A DNA stretch of 64,000 bases from Circinella umbellata (taxonomy: Eukaryota; Mucoromycota; Mucoromycetes; Mucorales; Lichtheimiaceae). Position numbers and translations under genes: made by a program. The stretch is taken from NCBI GenBank assembly GCA_025093555.1, contig JAIWNF010000007.1:1-64000 (forward strand), in the 5' to 3' direction. This document shows positions 21,956 to 33,594 of this stretch, piece after piece. The notes beneath the pieces were generated by a model that did no database searches, was not told the origin of the DNA, and saw only the letters and a list, made by a program, of their open reading frames with translations. The first letter of the stretch is position 1; each line of letters opens with the position of its first letter.

Positions 21956-23895
21956 ATGAGTACTTCAACTTCGAGATCATCAACCATTACCACTGGTGAT
22001 ACCAATAATCATACTCTTTTGGATACTACTTCTACTCCTTTACTTATCTCAACAGATCCATCTCTCGCGCTCTCAACACTCGGTATATCGGATCCCTATC
22101 TGGCTAAGCCTAAAGCAGCATCAGCAGATGTGCGTCACGAGTGCGGCAGTGCCTTGTTACCAATAACAACTACATCCCAAACAAGTCCTCATTTGGGCAT
22201 AGCAGGACCATGTCCGACCACAACTACTTGGCAACTTTTACTTTATTATCACCAACAATTAGTTTGTCCGCCTGTCGTAAAAGATGATGTATTTTTAGGC
22301 CCTGCCGATAATGAATCTGTTATCACTGTAAACAGTTCAAATGAATCAACCTATACTACTTCTAGCAACAGCAATAACAATACAAATAATGCCCCTTCTG
22401 TTGGGAACTGGGCCCCTACCCCTTGCTTGTCCCCCGTAACCTCCCCGTCGGACTTTCTGTGCAACCACGAGCCTCTCTTTGACGGGATAGAGGATTTGCA
22501 GCAACAACAAAAGGTCTTATCAAAAGATGAACAGCAACAAGATACCTTAGACAACGATAGTCAATACAATAATAAAATAATATTAGAACAAAATGAATCG
22601 ACTGCCTATGCAACACAAATTCAAAAGCCCGATCCTAATGCTTTTACTTCGCCGAATCTTGATTGGTACGAGTTTACAAAAGAGGATAACGTTGGTCATA
22701 CCTCATCATCTGTCTTGGTAGGCTTACCAACTCCGTCTCCCACTGCTTCCGAGAATGAAGCAAGCTTGTTCGACGATGAAGATGACGACGAAGACGACAA
22801 TGGTGATGATCAACAAAATAAAATTCATGAATTTGGATACGACATTGATAATGATATTATAGATAACCATCAACGTCATGATGAACCTCAAATACCATTT
22901 GGATTTTTTAGTAGTGATGAAGAAGATGAGGATGACGATGATAATATCGATGACATTGATGATATTATTGCGGAACAACGTTTATTATTAGAGACTTCCT
23001 ATAGTACATCATTATCAGCAACACCAACAATGGATACTGCTCCTCCACCTGTAATTGCTCCGCTTCGTTTACCACCTCCTGCTAAAGCTGCTACGCGTTC
23101 CCTAAAACGGAAGCGATCCCAATCTATCGATAGTATCACGAGTTGTAACAGTGAACTAGAAGAGGAAGAAAACGACTCCCCTGTGTTACAACGTTTGCAT
23201 CGCCTTCGATTGACTGAACAGAAACGTACGACAACAAAAAGTAAATCCAAGTCTGTTGCTAAGCGACGCACAAAACGCCATCCTAATAGGGGTCGTGGTG
23301 TGCGCCCAAAAACAATTGCTTGTCCTGCATATGATATAAAACAGCAAGATGAAGATGACGGAATTCAGCGAACCATTTTTGAGCGATTAACACATTCCGG
23401 TATTGACTGGTGTCGTTATTGTGGGACAACAGAGGGTGTTAATTGGCGACCAGGTCCATGGGGTAAACGCACTCTTTGCAAGTGAGTAAAAAAGAAACTT
23501 ATTTTATTTTTATTATTGATAAAAGCTACTTTTTTTTTTTTGTAATAATGAAATTTATAACTGATCAACAAACATAAATATTTAGTAAACATGGATGCGA
23601 CTACAAGGGGTATGGTATTGCAAGCCGATTGCCTCGCTTGGATCTTTCTGCTTTTATTCATGAGCGACTCGAAGATCGACGACGACCTGTAGTTCAACAA
23701 TTTTGTGTTGTCTGTCAAGGACCAGAATCCAGTGAAGATAATAAGTTAGTACCGTGTGAAGGAGGTTGTTCACGTGCATACCATCAATTATGTCGCATAC
23801 CTGCTATCACCTCGTATCAAGATCAGCAGTGGTGCTGCAGCACACTATGCCGCGAGAATAAGAAGCGTAACAAGGTTGGCCCATATGATTCGTAA
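21956..23895 (+). CDS. GATA-type zinc finger plus PHD finger nuclear protein
   Basis: Two exons, 21956-23481 and 23586-23895, give 611 aa. The first ~430 residues are Ser/Thr/Asn-rich and disordered, with acidic runs (about residues 265-345) and basic nuclear-localisation-like stretches such as KRKR and KRRTKR. The GATA-like finger (about residues 486-517) reads CRYCGTTEGVNWRPGPWGKR then TLCNKHGCDYKG, and is interrupted by the intron. The usual CNxC end is CNKHGC, so the fourth ligand may be His or the later Cys. A PHD finger (about residues 548-597) follows with CVVC...CEGGCSRAYHQLC...WCC...C. PHD fingers usually read histone tails, so this is probably a chromatin-bound transcription regulator. 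The start is the first ATG in frame. Confidence 0.85.
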
Positions 23896-26800
23896 ACAAA
23901 ACCCTGTATGCATTACAATTTTTTTTTACAATATTCTCCTTTCTCTTTCTCTCTCTCTATATATATTCATTATGTATATGTATATGTATATATCATATAT
24001 TTCTTGTGTTCTCTCATAACTCCTTATATCATTTTAGTATATATTACTATTATTATTATACTACTTCATATCACTACGCAACATACATACTACGACACAT
24101 AGCACATACAAATTACATTTCACAATCATCATATATCCCCCATAGCAACAACAAATTATATAGCATCTCTTTTTTTATTATTTTCTTTGTTTTCAAGTGC
24201 ATATTTTTTTTCTTTTAGCATTTCCCATTATTTACTATAATATCTAGCATATTTTCCTCCTTATTCTTTTGTAATAATAGAGAAATAAACAAAAAAGCAT
24301 GTCCGCCATCTTTCAATTACGAAAAAAAAAGTTACCCGAGGGACAGGATTATACATGTACAGAATTCTTTTTTATTGATTGATAATACGTATAAATCAAC
24401 TTATTATTTATTTATTTATTTTATGTATTTGTTTATAATATATATATATATATATATGTATAAATAGTCAAAATTCGTCTTCTCCTTTCTTTTCTATTAT
24501 TCATTATTCACTATGTAAAAAAAAGCATGTGCTTATTTCTCTTATTTTTATTTTTGTGGATACATCGCTTTACTGTTTGTTAGATTTTATATCACCATTT
24601 ACACTTAAAAAAAGAGTGATGCTAAAATGTTAAATTAAGGAGTGGCAAGGGGTCTATAACATGGATTTCTACTCAGCTACGAAAAAAACTATAGGGTATG
24701 TCTAAAGTAGTAGTGGTAGTATTAGAAATGTTAGGTGGAGTAGGTAGTACAACTAGTAGTATATGTATTTTGTGGGACGATGCGTACTGTACATGTTGAC
24801 AAGGAAAACAAAATTAAGGGGTTGGAGGTGTATGTTGATTGCTGTAAAGAGAGTAAAGAAAACACGGCCTTGTTGTATGTGTAACTTTCATGCTTGCATA
24901 TTGTTTAACACCCCCCCTTTTTTTTATTTCTTTCTTTCACTCACCCAGTATCAATTCAACGTAGACATGAGAAGTGACACAAATCAAACTTTTTTTTTAT
25001 ATATATACATCCTTCTCAAGTACTTATTTTTTTATGGTAATTCTTTAAAAAGTCGATGGAAATCATCAAACTAGAAAACTAGAAAGCATGCTTTTCTGTT
25101 GAAATACAATGCGAATTGTATAAACTCACCGAACCACACACATATACGCATAGCATGAGTAAGCAGTAAAGTATAATAATACGCCGATAATTCTGCAGTT
25201 TGATCAAAAGTATAAAGGATATAGCACAAGCATGACTCGCCTGATTTCTTTTATATCTTCAAAATATTTTATGTACCGCTATGATTATTCCTTAGGGACA
25301 CAGGTAATACAACAAACTTGGTCGGGATCAGATTACTTTAGGTTGATCATGTAGTAAAAAATGTTCTTTTTTCCTAATCTGGCCATTGGGTCCCATAACT
25401 CAGCTTTAAACTGAAGATAGGCTCGTTTAGGCAAGTATATTGAGCTTGGACAACATCATTAAAATCATACATAATAATATATATGTAGAATGAAAAGCTC
25501 TTTCCCGATTTATGTGTTATATTTATTTCTAATATCATGGACTTTCAAGATCTGTATTATTATCTTAGATATATTTTGAAGCAATAGTAAGAATAGTGGT
25601 TTTGATAATATTATCTGTGCTTACAGTCTATTCTATCTAAACAAATGATTATATAGTGCATTTCGTCTTAAATAACCAAAAATTGTTGATTTTTTAAATG
25701 CGTAAGGCTTTTTTATGCACTTGTATTTGAACAATGTAATCCAAGAATCGTGCTTTATGACATCGGAAGAACGAAAATCGTGGTTCACTTTCTCAATTTT
25801 GATAAAGAAAAAAAATCCTCAGACTTTCAAAGTTTGTAGCTTTTAGTCCTCTTAAGCAGAAAAAAGAAAAATTTAAAACAGTCAATTATGGCGGGAGTCG
25901 AACGGAACTATTGAAAAGGTGTATAATATAGACAAGTTTATCATAATAGAAATAGTAATGAAGAATGGGTGCAGAAGATGTATATTACTTCGAAAAATTC
26001 AAAGATGAAATAGGTTAAAGGTTTTAAACATATTTTAGAACATAACTAATAGTTTGACAATACGCTATATAATGCAAGAAAAAATGTATACATAGCAGAT
26101 TGTAAAATGGATCCAACTGATGGTTATTTTCATTGGGCGCAACATATACTAGGTTCTTAGCATGGCTTCAGAGAACAAAAAATGCAGTATAAGGAGGAAT
26201 CGAGGATAATGGTCATTTAACTATAATGTATCCTATATTCACTGTGAATGCAGCTAGGTCAAATGATAGTAGGAATCTGCTAGAATGAATTGCAACTATA
26301 TATTGTAGGTATACAAATCTTCAGAGAAGAATTTAAACATGAATCTTAATAGAATTAAATACCATCTAACAAGGATACTTTAACAAAGGTTTATTATTAT
26401 TATAGACATCTACGAAGCTATAGTTATTGGACTGTATAGCTAGACTATGTACTGATACAAAGGTGATCGGAAGGTACATATGTTTTTATAGAAATTGTTT
26501 ATATGATTATATATATTTTTTCTATTAGATAATAAAATGGGGTTTAACTCTAAAAAAATTGAAACGTCAAAATTTTTTGGCTATTTAAGACTTGAAGATA
26601 ATATATCATTCCACTGTGAGTTTATGCGATGGTGTTCTGGTTATACGTATTACATATTCAACCGAGTAGTGGTAAAAAGCTTTTAGCTGTAATAAATAAA
26701 AATGGAACTGCATCCTCGTAATATATTGAAAGAAGACAAACGAAAAAGTTTATTTATTTTTTTAAGTCTTTATGTTACTAAGATTAGCAGTGGTAAAGTA

Positions 26801-27150
26801 GCAATTCAAATGTGTGTGTGGCTTTAGCACAGAATTCAAAAATTACGACAATTAGTTTGCATTATAATATATATAATAACTTCTTGTATATGTATCATTT
26901 ATCTGAGTAGTATATAATCAATCACTTCATTAAATACTATCAATTTATCATCACAATATGAACAAACTTAGAAACATATGGATTAAATGTGATAAAAAAA
27001 TATAGGTAATAATTTGTTTTTATTATTTATTATACATTATTTATAATATGATATGATATAATAGAAGATAATATAATAGAATTTATAAGTATACATATGA
27101 TCATGTTAAAAAAAAGAAAAGAATATGAGACTATTATGATTAATATGCAT
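23896..27150. other. 3.2-kb gene-free AT-rich region
   Basis: Homopolymer and TA-repeat rich (for example TATATA at about 24440-24456). No open frame with coding character and no complete RNA gene were seen on either strand. The first several hundred bases probably include the 3' UTR of the GATA-PHD gene. Confidence 0.35.
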
Positions 27151-27939
27151 TTAGTTGGGAGCGAATGTAATTGTTAAAAGAAGTTCACCATGACTGGACA
27201 AACCAAGTTTAGCAGGTAACTTGACCCTATTGTAATAAAAATAGAATTAAATCACTTTGTTATTTTTTTTACGTTTTCACTGTCACTATTATCATGCAAA
27301 ATATAAAAATAACAAAATTACCACTGGTTGAAAGGTCTACCACTAGAAATGATATCTTTAATATCAACCTTTGCGTCTCCAATCTTATCGGAACCGACTA
27401 AATCCTTGTCAAGAACCTTCAAATAGAGTTTCTTGTCTGAAGAACCCTTGGGGATATTGAAAATAAAAGTTTCATTCCAGACAGGATTATTATTATTTTT
27501 GATTTCACTTGAACGTTGCTTATAGTCATCATCAAGCCATAATTCACTATAGAATATATAAACCCATTATTTTTAATTAGTTTTCTCCCATTTTTTTTTT
27601 CCATTTCATCTACTGTAATACATTATAAACTTACACATAAGGATCGTTCTAAAAATAAGAATAAAAACAAGTTAGTTTGTTGTCAAAAAAAATTAATTAA
27701 TATATGGATCATTATAGCTTACTTTGCCAAGAAAGTCTTGATTTTTCAAATCTTTGCCTTCGTCTATAAGATACCATGCGATATATATTAGTAAATATAA
27801 ATAAATAGGTTTTTTTCTTTTTTGAGCATGATTATATAAAGAAAGAGTTCTTTAACGAACTACCATATAGCAATTAAAAATATGAAAACTTACGAAGAGT
27901 AACTTGAAGGACACCAGCTGGAAGAGAACCGAAACCCAT
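27151..27939 (-). CDS. Small single C2-domain protein
   Basis: Five exons on the minus strand, 27939-27894, 27763-27723, 27648-27635, 27546-27322 and 27226-27151, all GT-AG and in phase, give 133 aa. The protein is essentially one C2 domain. It begins MGFGSLPAGVLQVTL and continues 'EGKDLKNQDFLGKNDPYVEL' with the Ca2+-binding loop Asp residues. Then come 'NPVWNETFIFNIP' and 'LYLKVLDKDLVGSDKIGDA', ending on strand 8 with 'GELLLTITFAPN'. Such minimal C2 proteins bind phospholipid in a Ca2+-dependent manner at membranes (family knowledge). Exon 3 is only 14 nt, encoding the conserved NDPYV, and was placed by homology. Confidence 0.87.
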
Positions 27940-29220
27940 TTTATATATACTGACTGTTTTATGTAAGAGAAAGAAAAAGATAAAATTATTTTTTTTTCAC
28001 ACCACGTAAAAAACACAACCTCTTTTTATACTGTATTGGATGTCTTTGTACGACACTGCAAGAAAAATTAAATACTCGTGACACTTGAACACCAATCTAA
28101 AACCTTCTTTTTTTATATGCTGAGCTTCTCCCTTGGCATAATGATGAAATTTACCGGACTTTATGATTTATATGGTAAAGTAATATTCTATGAAACTTGA
28201 CATAATGGAGAATAATGTAAACTGAAATGATAAAATGGTTTGTCATTCGGTTCAATCTTCACAATAGTAAAGAGATATATTTATTTTTAGAATTTTAAAG
28301 TTTCATATTTCTATTTGCTTTTAGAACCAAGATAGAAAACAATAGAACGAATATATTTAACAGAAGTATATAATATAGGCGTACATTACATTATCACTTA
28401 GTCTCCTTTCCTATTTCATACACCTCTTGACATACATTTTAAACTTGGGACGGTTAGTAATAATTAGCGAAAGCCTTTTAACCGTCATCCAGTTCTAATT
28501 ATGATAACTATTGTCCGTTGATAGACAATGAACCCTCAGAAATCTGAGTATTGAAAGTATTATACATTGATTTTTTTAAAGAAAAATAAAGAAACTACTC
28601 TATCACCATGTAGGATATCAAAATATGATGTAAAAAAAAACACTTATAGCGTCATTAACTTTCTGAATTTGATATTCAAAAAAGAATGTCCTCTTCATGG
28701 CAAAACAGGCGGAGAACATGTGATTAATAAAAAGTTATTTCTAATACATAAACTTTTGTATATTTATGATGATTGGTCTTCCCATGCATAAACTGATTTA
28801 TGAAAAAAAAAATTATACCAATAGCTTATTTACGTAACGCTGAGATATTTTGGTGATAATAAAAATATGATTTAACCATTGGTCACACTTCTGCTGGTTA
28901 AAAAAACGAGACAACAATAAAATAAGTAATCTGTTTTGTATACTGTATTGAGAATATAGTAAGTACGTAGGAAATTATTTATGAACAAATATTCAGGTTA
29001 CTCGCCACAGAGCCGTATAGAAATAAAATCCTGATGATAAGTATTTGTTACTTTACTTTTCGGACTCATAGATCTGCTTTTGTAAAAACCTTCTACGGCC
29101 ATCGACAGGGTGCAGGCTAAGAGTTAATTCCGACGCTTATGTAATAAAATCTATAGAAAGAGCGGGATCCTTACTCTTTTCTCATAATTACAACAATCCT
29201 TTTACCTGTATTTATAAAAT
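27940..29220. other. Divergent intergenic region
   Basis: Lies between the C2 gene (minus) and the oxidoreductase gene (plus), about 1.3 kb. It contains A/T-rich promoter-like sequence. Only chance open frames occur, for example 28567-28791, which lacks coding character. Confidence 0.3.
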
Positions 29221-30816
29221 ATGTCAGCAAATCAACAACCCATTCGTGTTGGAATCATAGGTACTGGCATTTTCGCGTACCGTCATTTACGTGCTTATAA
29301 TGCTGTTGGTAAAGACAAATTTCAAGTTGTCGCGTGTGCCAATCGTTCCCGTGATAAAGCAATAAAGTTTGCTGAAGAGGTATATTTAAAAAGACAATAT
29401 CCTTAAACTTCATCTAGCTCTGTATAAATTAAAAAAAGAGTTTTTAATATTTTCATAGGCAGATATTCCTGAATCAGCCATCTATACTGATCCTGTAGAC
29501 TTAATTAACGATCCTAATGTGGAACTTGTGGACGTTCTTTTGCCTGTGCAATATAACTTGGAGGTAAATAAGGATAATAACAACAACAGTAGAAATTGGG
29601 CTATTAATAATACTATTTATTACCTATTAAAACATTATTAGATTATTGAAAAAGCTATTGCTGCTAAGAAAAACATTTTGTTTGAAAAACCAATAGGTAA
29701 GGAGAGAGAAAACTAATAATAATAACTGTAAGGGGAAAAAAATATATTGCATAAGCTAATATTTCTTCTCATTATTAATTATAGCACATAATTTGGATGC
29801 TGCTCGTAAGATTGTTCTTGCGGGTCAAAAAGCCGAAACTGTGGTTGCAGTAGCTGAGAACTGGTCTTATCATTCATTGCCTCGAGCCGTAGCCAAGTAT
29901 GTACAGGATGGTAACATTGGTGAGGTAAAGATCTATTTTATACTTGCGTGTTTGTTTTATACGATACAACCAACTATTTTTAAATTGACCTCATTAAATC
30001 ACTCGTCCTTCATTCGTGACACATGTTACATAAAATTATGCATATATAGATTGTCAATTTCACATACGATTCTGCGCGACCTTATAATCCAAATTCACCT
30101 TATCATACAACTGCATGGCGTCAAGCACCACAACATCCAGGGTAAATAAAATAATCTAAAGGTGTAATATATTTGAAAAGCTAAATGGAATCATTGAAAT
30201 ACGTTACTTTTTTTTTTATCATTTAGTGGATACTTAAGTGACGGTGGGGTTCATGATATGGCCCATTTGGTACCAATTCTTGGTAGATTCGATCAAGTCA
30301 GTGCGTTTGCTACTAAGCGACACAGTATTCATGTTGTTGAAGATACTTTATCCACTACTTGTAAACTTGCCAACGGCGCGGTCGGTGTAGCCAATTTTAC
30401 TTTTGTAAGTTTTATTTTTCACACAATTTTATGATTCAACAATTGTTAGAAACGACTATTAACCACTTTTTTTTTTAATCTTTATTATGAAAAAAAAGTG
30501 CTCAGCTGGTTTAAAGTCGATGCGTCTTGAAGTACATGGTACCAAGGGCACTGTTCGTTTGACAAATGATACTGTTGTTGAATTATTGGATGCTTCTGGT
30601 CAATCAACAGATATAAGTGGTATACAAGCTTTGGTTAATAACCCTGCAGGTTTCGAAGATGTGGAGGGTGAATTAAACAACTTGTATGATGCCTTGCGCA
30701 ACGGTGCACCTTTGGCCGTATCGCTTGATGAAGCCTTTCACCATTTGGCATTTATTGTTGCCGCTCTAGAAGCTGCTGAAACACAAAAGGTGGCAACCAT
30801 TCAAAAAGCTGTTTAA
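29221..30816 (+). CDS. Gfo/Idh/MocA-family NAD(P)-dependent oxidoreductase
   Basis: Seven exons, 29221-29379, 29459-29563, 29642-29696, 29785-29924, 30050-30141, 30227-30404 and 30499-30816, give 348 aa, the usual family length. The N-terminal Rossmann fold starts with 'VGIIGTGIFAYRHL' (GxGxxA-like dinucleotide loop). The family hallmark 'FEKPIA' (EKP) follows, with Lys near the active site. The C-terminal alpha/beta domain includes 'GGYLSDGGVHDMAHLVPILG', with a His in the catalytic position, and 'EVHGTKGTVRL'. Members oxidise sugars, inositols or dihydrodiols, and the substrate cannot be set from sequence. No signal peptide is visible, so it is probably cytosolic. Its stop codon overlaps that of the convergent membrane microprotein gene. 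Confidence 0.9.
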
Positions 30817-31158
30817 CTTTGATTTTCCATAATAATAAATGTATTATTGTTAATATTCTCGTTGTCATCATCAATATTTTGAAGAGGTGGTGCATGATAT
30901 TTCCATTGTCTTGAACGATTGGATTGTGCTGGCAAAATGCTATACATAAAGTTCCGCCCCACTTGATATAAAACCATCATGTTATTTTTTATACATTCCC
31001 AACAAGTGTAATAATGGAAATCTGAAATAGTGATGAAGAATAAAGACAATTAAAGACTAACCACATGTTCCACAACAGAAACACCAGCACAGGCCAGATA
31101 AAAATATCAAAGTGGTAATGACAATGAATATCCACACTTGTATAGTGCTTAACTCCAT
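30813..31158 (-). CDS. 101-aa single-pass membrane protein with Cys cluster
   Basis: Two exons, 31158-31062 and 31021-30813, joined at a GT-AG intron of 40 nt, give 101 aa. An N-terminal hydrophobic helix (about residues 8-24, VWIFIVITTLIFLSG) is followed by a dense Cys cluster 'CWCFCCGTC' and, after the junction, 'YTCWEC'. The rest is polar with a Trp/Arg segment and an Asn-rich acidic tail. Continuity of the Cys-rich region across the intron supports the model. No family was recognised. The Cys cluster next to the membrane suggests palmitoylation or metal binding. It ends 4 nt inside the convergent oxidoreductase CDS and starts 158 bp from the synthetase gene. Confidence 0.6.
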
Positions 31159-31316
31159 ATTACTGATAATGTGTAGTATCAGTGGAATAGACTTTATGAC
31201 TCAGGAACCTTCATATCAATCCCAACTCGGTGGCTGAGTTCTGAATTTCCATCAAAAGATATCGGTTATGGGCATCATTCTCTCTTATATTTCTTTTTCC
31301 TGTCAACTTAAACCTT
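31159..31316. promoter_or_regulatory. Bidirectional promoter region
   Basis: 158 bp separate the start of the minus-strand membrane microprotein from the start of phenylalanyl-tRNA synthetase alpha on the plus strand, so the two genes must share promoter space. A CT-rich stretch (about 31280-31305) precedes the synthetase start. Confidence 0.5.
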
Positions 31317-33429
31317 ATGGCAAACACAGAAGAATTGCAAACCTTGGTTTTAACAACCTTGGACCGTGAAAATGTCATTGCTGACTCCAAAGACTTGAAG
31401 ACTGTTTCGGGTGAAACCCTTAATCAGCTTGCTTTACTCGGTGTATTGAACAGTTTGAAATCAAAAGAGGCAAATATTTATCATTATTGCTATTATTACT
31501 GATAAACCTGGGTTATTTCTTACAACAGATATTAATGTTTGAAATTTTCTTTAGATGATTGATTACTCTGCCATTGACCGTGAATTTTGGACCTTGAGTG
31601 AAGAAGGTCAACAAGTTGCTGAACAAGGAAGTCATGAAGCACGCGTGTTTGAAGCCATTCCAGCTGGTGAAGAAGGTATTTCCATGGACGAAATTAAGGT
31701 AATGAGCTAAAAATAATAATAATAATGATAAAATATGGCGAGAAAAGAAAAGATATATGCAAATTTGATATCTACATATACAGAAACTATATAAGATATA
31801 AGATATATATATATATATATATATTAAAGGGTGAGGGAATTTTTTAAAAATAGAAAATTTTGGGTAAAGCTGCAAGTATTGGTCAAGGCAAGGCTTTTAA
31901 AAATGGATGGATTAAAAAAAATGGCTCCAATTTGGTTCGTGCCAAGGATTCGATCGAAGATCAAACAAAGAATGATTTACAAGAAATCAAAAAGACCACA
32001 ACTCATAGCAATTCTAAGACTTTGAATGACTTGAAGAAGCGAAAACTTGTCGAGAAGCAGTATGTTGATCAACCTTCTTTCATCATATTCAAATTATCAT
32101 GGAAACTAGGAAACTAATTGTCTTCTGTTTTTTCTGGGGTGTGGTACTTGTGGTATACGATATAGAAAAGTGACAACTTATAAAATATCCAAGGGTTCTC
32201 AGTTTTCACTTGAAATTAAAAAGGAAGCTACAGATATCACTGCTGAAATGTTGCAAAGGTTAGATATATTCCTAAGACATATCATAAAGGTTATTATGCT
32301 ATACATATAAATATATACACATATCAATATTAAGAAATATTATATACTATATATCATAGTGGTGAATGGAAGAATGCTTCTTTCAAAAAGTACAACTTTG
32401 ATGCTGCTGGTATCTCACCTGATGGTGGTCACCTTCATCCTCTTATGAAGGTACGACAAGAATTCCGTGAAATCTTCTTTGAAATGGGTTTCGAAGAAAT
32501 GCCTACCAACTGTTTTGCCGAATCCAGTTTTTGGAACTTTGATGCCTTGTTCCAACCTCAACAACATCCTGCCCGTGATGCACACGATACTTTCTTCTTA
32601 AAAGACCCTCCTTCCACCGATCGTTTTCCTCGAGACTTAATGGAAAAGATCAAGGTAACTCACGAAAATGGAGGTGATACTGGTTCGACAGGTTACAATT
32701 ATGTATGGAAGGAAGAAGATGCTGGTAAATTGTTGCTTCGTACACATACTACCGCAGTTTCATCCAATATGTTGTACAAATTGGCAGAAAAAACCAAAAA
32801 GGAAGGTGTTTTCCGTCCTGCTAAATATTTCTCGATTGACCGTGTCTTCCGTAACGAATCTGTGGATGCTACTCATTTAGCTGAATTCCATCAAATTGAA
32901 GGTGTCATTTGTGATAAAAACTTGACTTTGGGTGATCTTATTGGTTTCATGGATGTCTTCTTTAAAAAAATGGGTATGCTCTAATGTTTTCAAAAGATAG
33001 AGAGGGGAAAGACTATGATAGGAACATGGAGGTTAATTGTTATTGATATTACCTTTTAATTAATATTATATATATATATATATATTAGGCATGGACAAGA
33101 TCCGTTTCAAACCAACATATAATCCATACACTGAACCTAGTATGGAAATCTTTTCTTATCACACTGGTTTGAAGAAGTGGGTCGAAATTGGTAACTCCGG
33201 CATGTTCCGACCAGAAATGTTGTTGCCATTAGGTCTTCCTCCAGATGTGCGTGTGATTGCTTGGGGTCTTGGTTTGGAACGACCTACTATGATCAAATAT
33301 AACATCTCAAACATCCGTGACCTTCTTGGTCACAAGGTCAAGATCGATATGATTAAGGAATACCCTATTTGCCGTCTGGATAAGAAGATGGGTAAAGAAT
33401 TGGTGGGCGTCAACCAAGACGAACAATAG
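31317..33429 (+). CDS. FRS2: Phenylalanyl-tRNA synthetase alpha subunit, cytosolic
   Basis: Six exons, 31317-31469, 31555-31698, 31854-32059, 32166-32258, 32360-32973 and 33089-33429, give 516 aa, close to yeast Frs2 and human FARSA. The N terminus holds tRNA-binding winged-helix modules ('[17 protein letters not shown]', '[20 protein letters not shown]'). The class II catalytic core follows, starting '[20 protein letters not shown]'. Motif 2 is '[19 protein letters not shown]' and motif 3 is '[20 protein letters not shown]'. It charges tRNA-Phe as an alpha2-beta2 tetramer in the cytosol. The first intron (31470-31554) has a GC donor, GAG|GCAAAT. It was chosen because removing it joins 'NSLKSKE' to '[10 protein letters not shown]' as in the family. 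Confidence 0.95.
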
Positions 33430-33594
33430 AAATGATAACATTAACCAAAAAAAAAAGAAAAAAAGAAAAAATAATACTTATCAACTATATATAAACATAA
33501 AAAACGTGTTTTTTTAATTAAAAAAATAAATAAAAAGTGAGTATACAACTTGTATATAAATAATTATATATTATAAAATAAAATAGAAATTCTA
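33430..33594. other. Convergent 3' spacer
   Basis: 165 bp of A/T-rich sequence between two converging genes, containing AATAAA-like signals (around 33525) and TATATAA repeats. It is a probable shared poly-adenylation region. Confidence 0.45.

Noticed and set aside
25880..25910. tRNA-like T-arm end on the minus strand (GTTCGACTCCCGCCA)
   Set aside because: The upstream sequence cannot form the remaining cloverleaf. At best it is a tRNA-derived fragment.
28567..28791. 74-codon plus-strand frame
   Set aside because: AT-driven composition and no family features.
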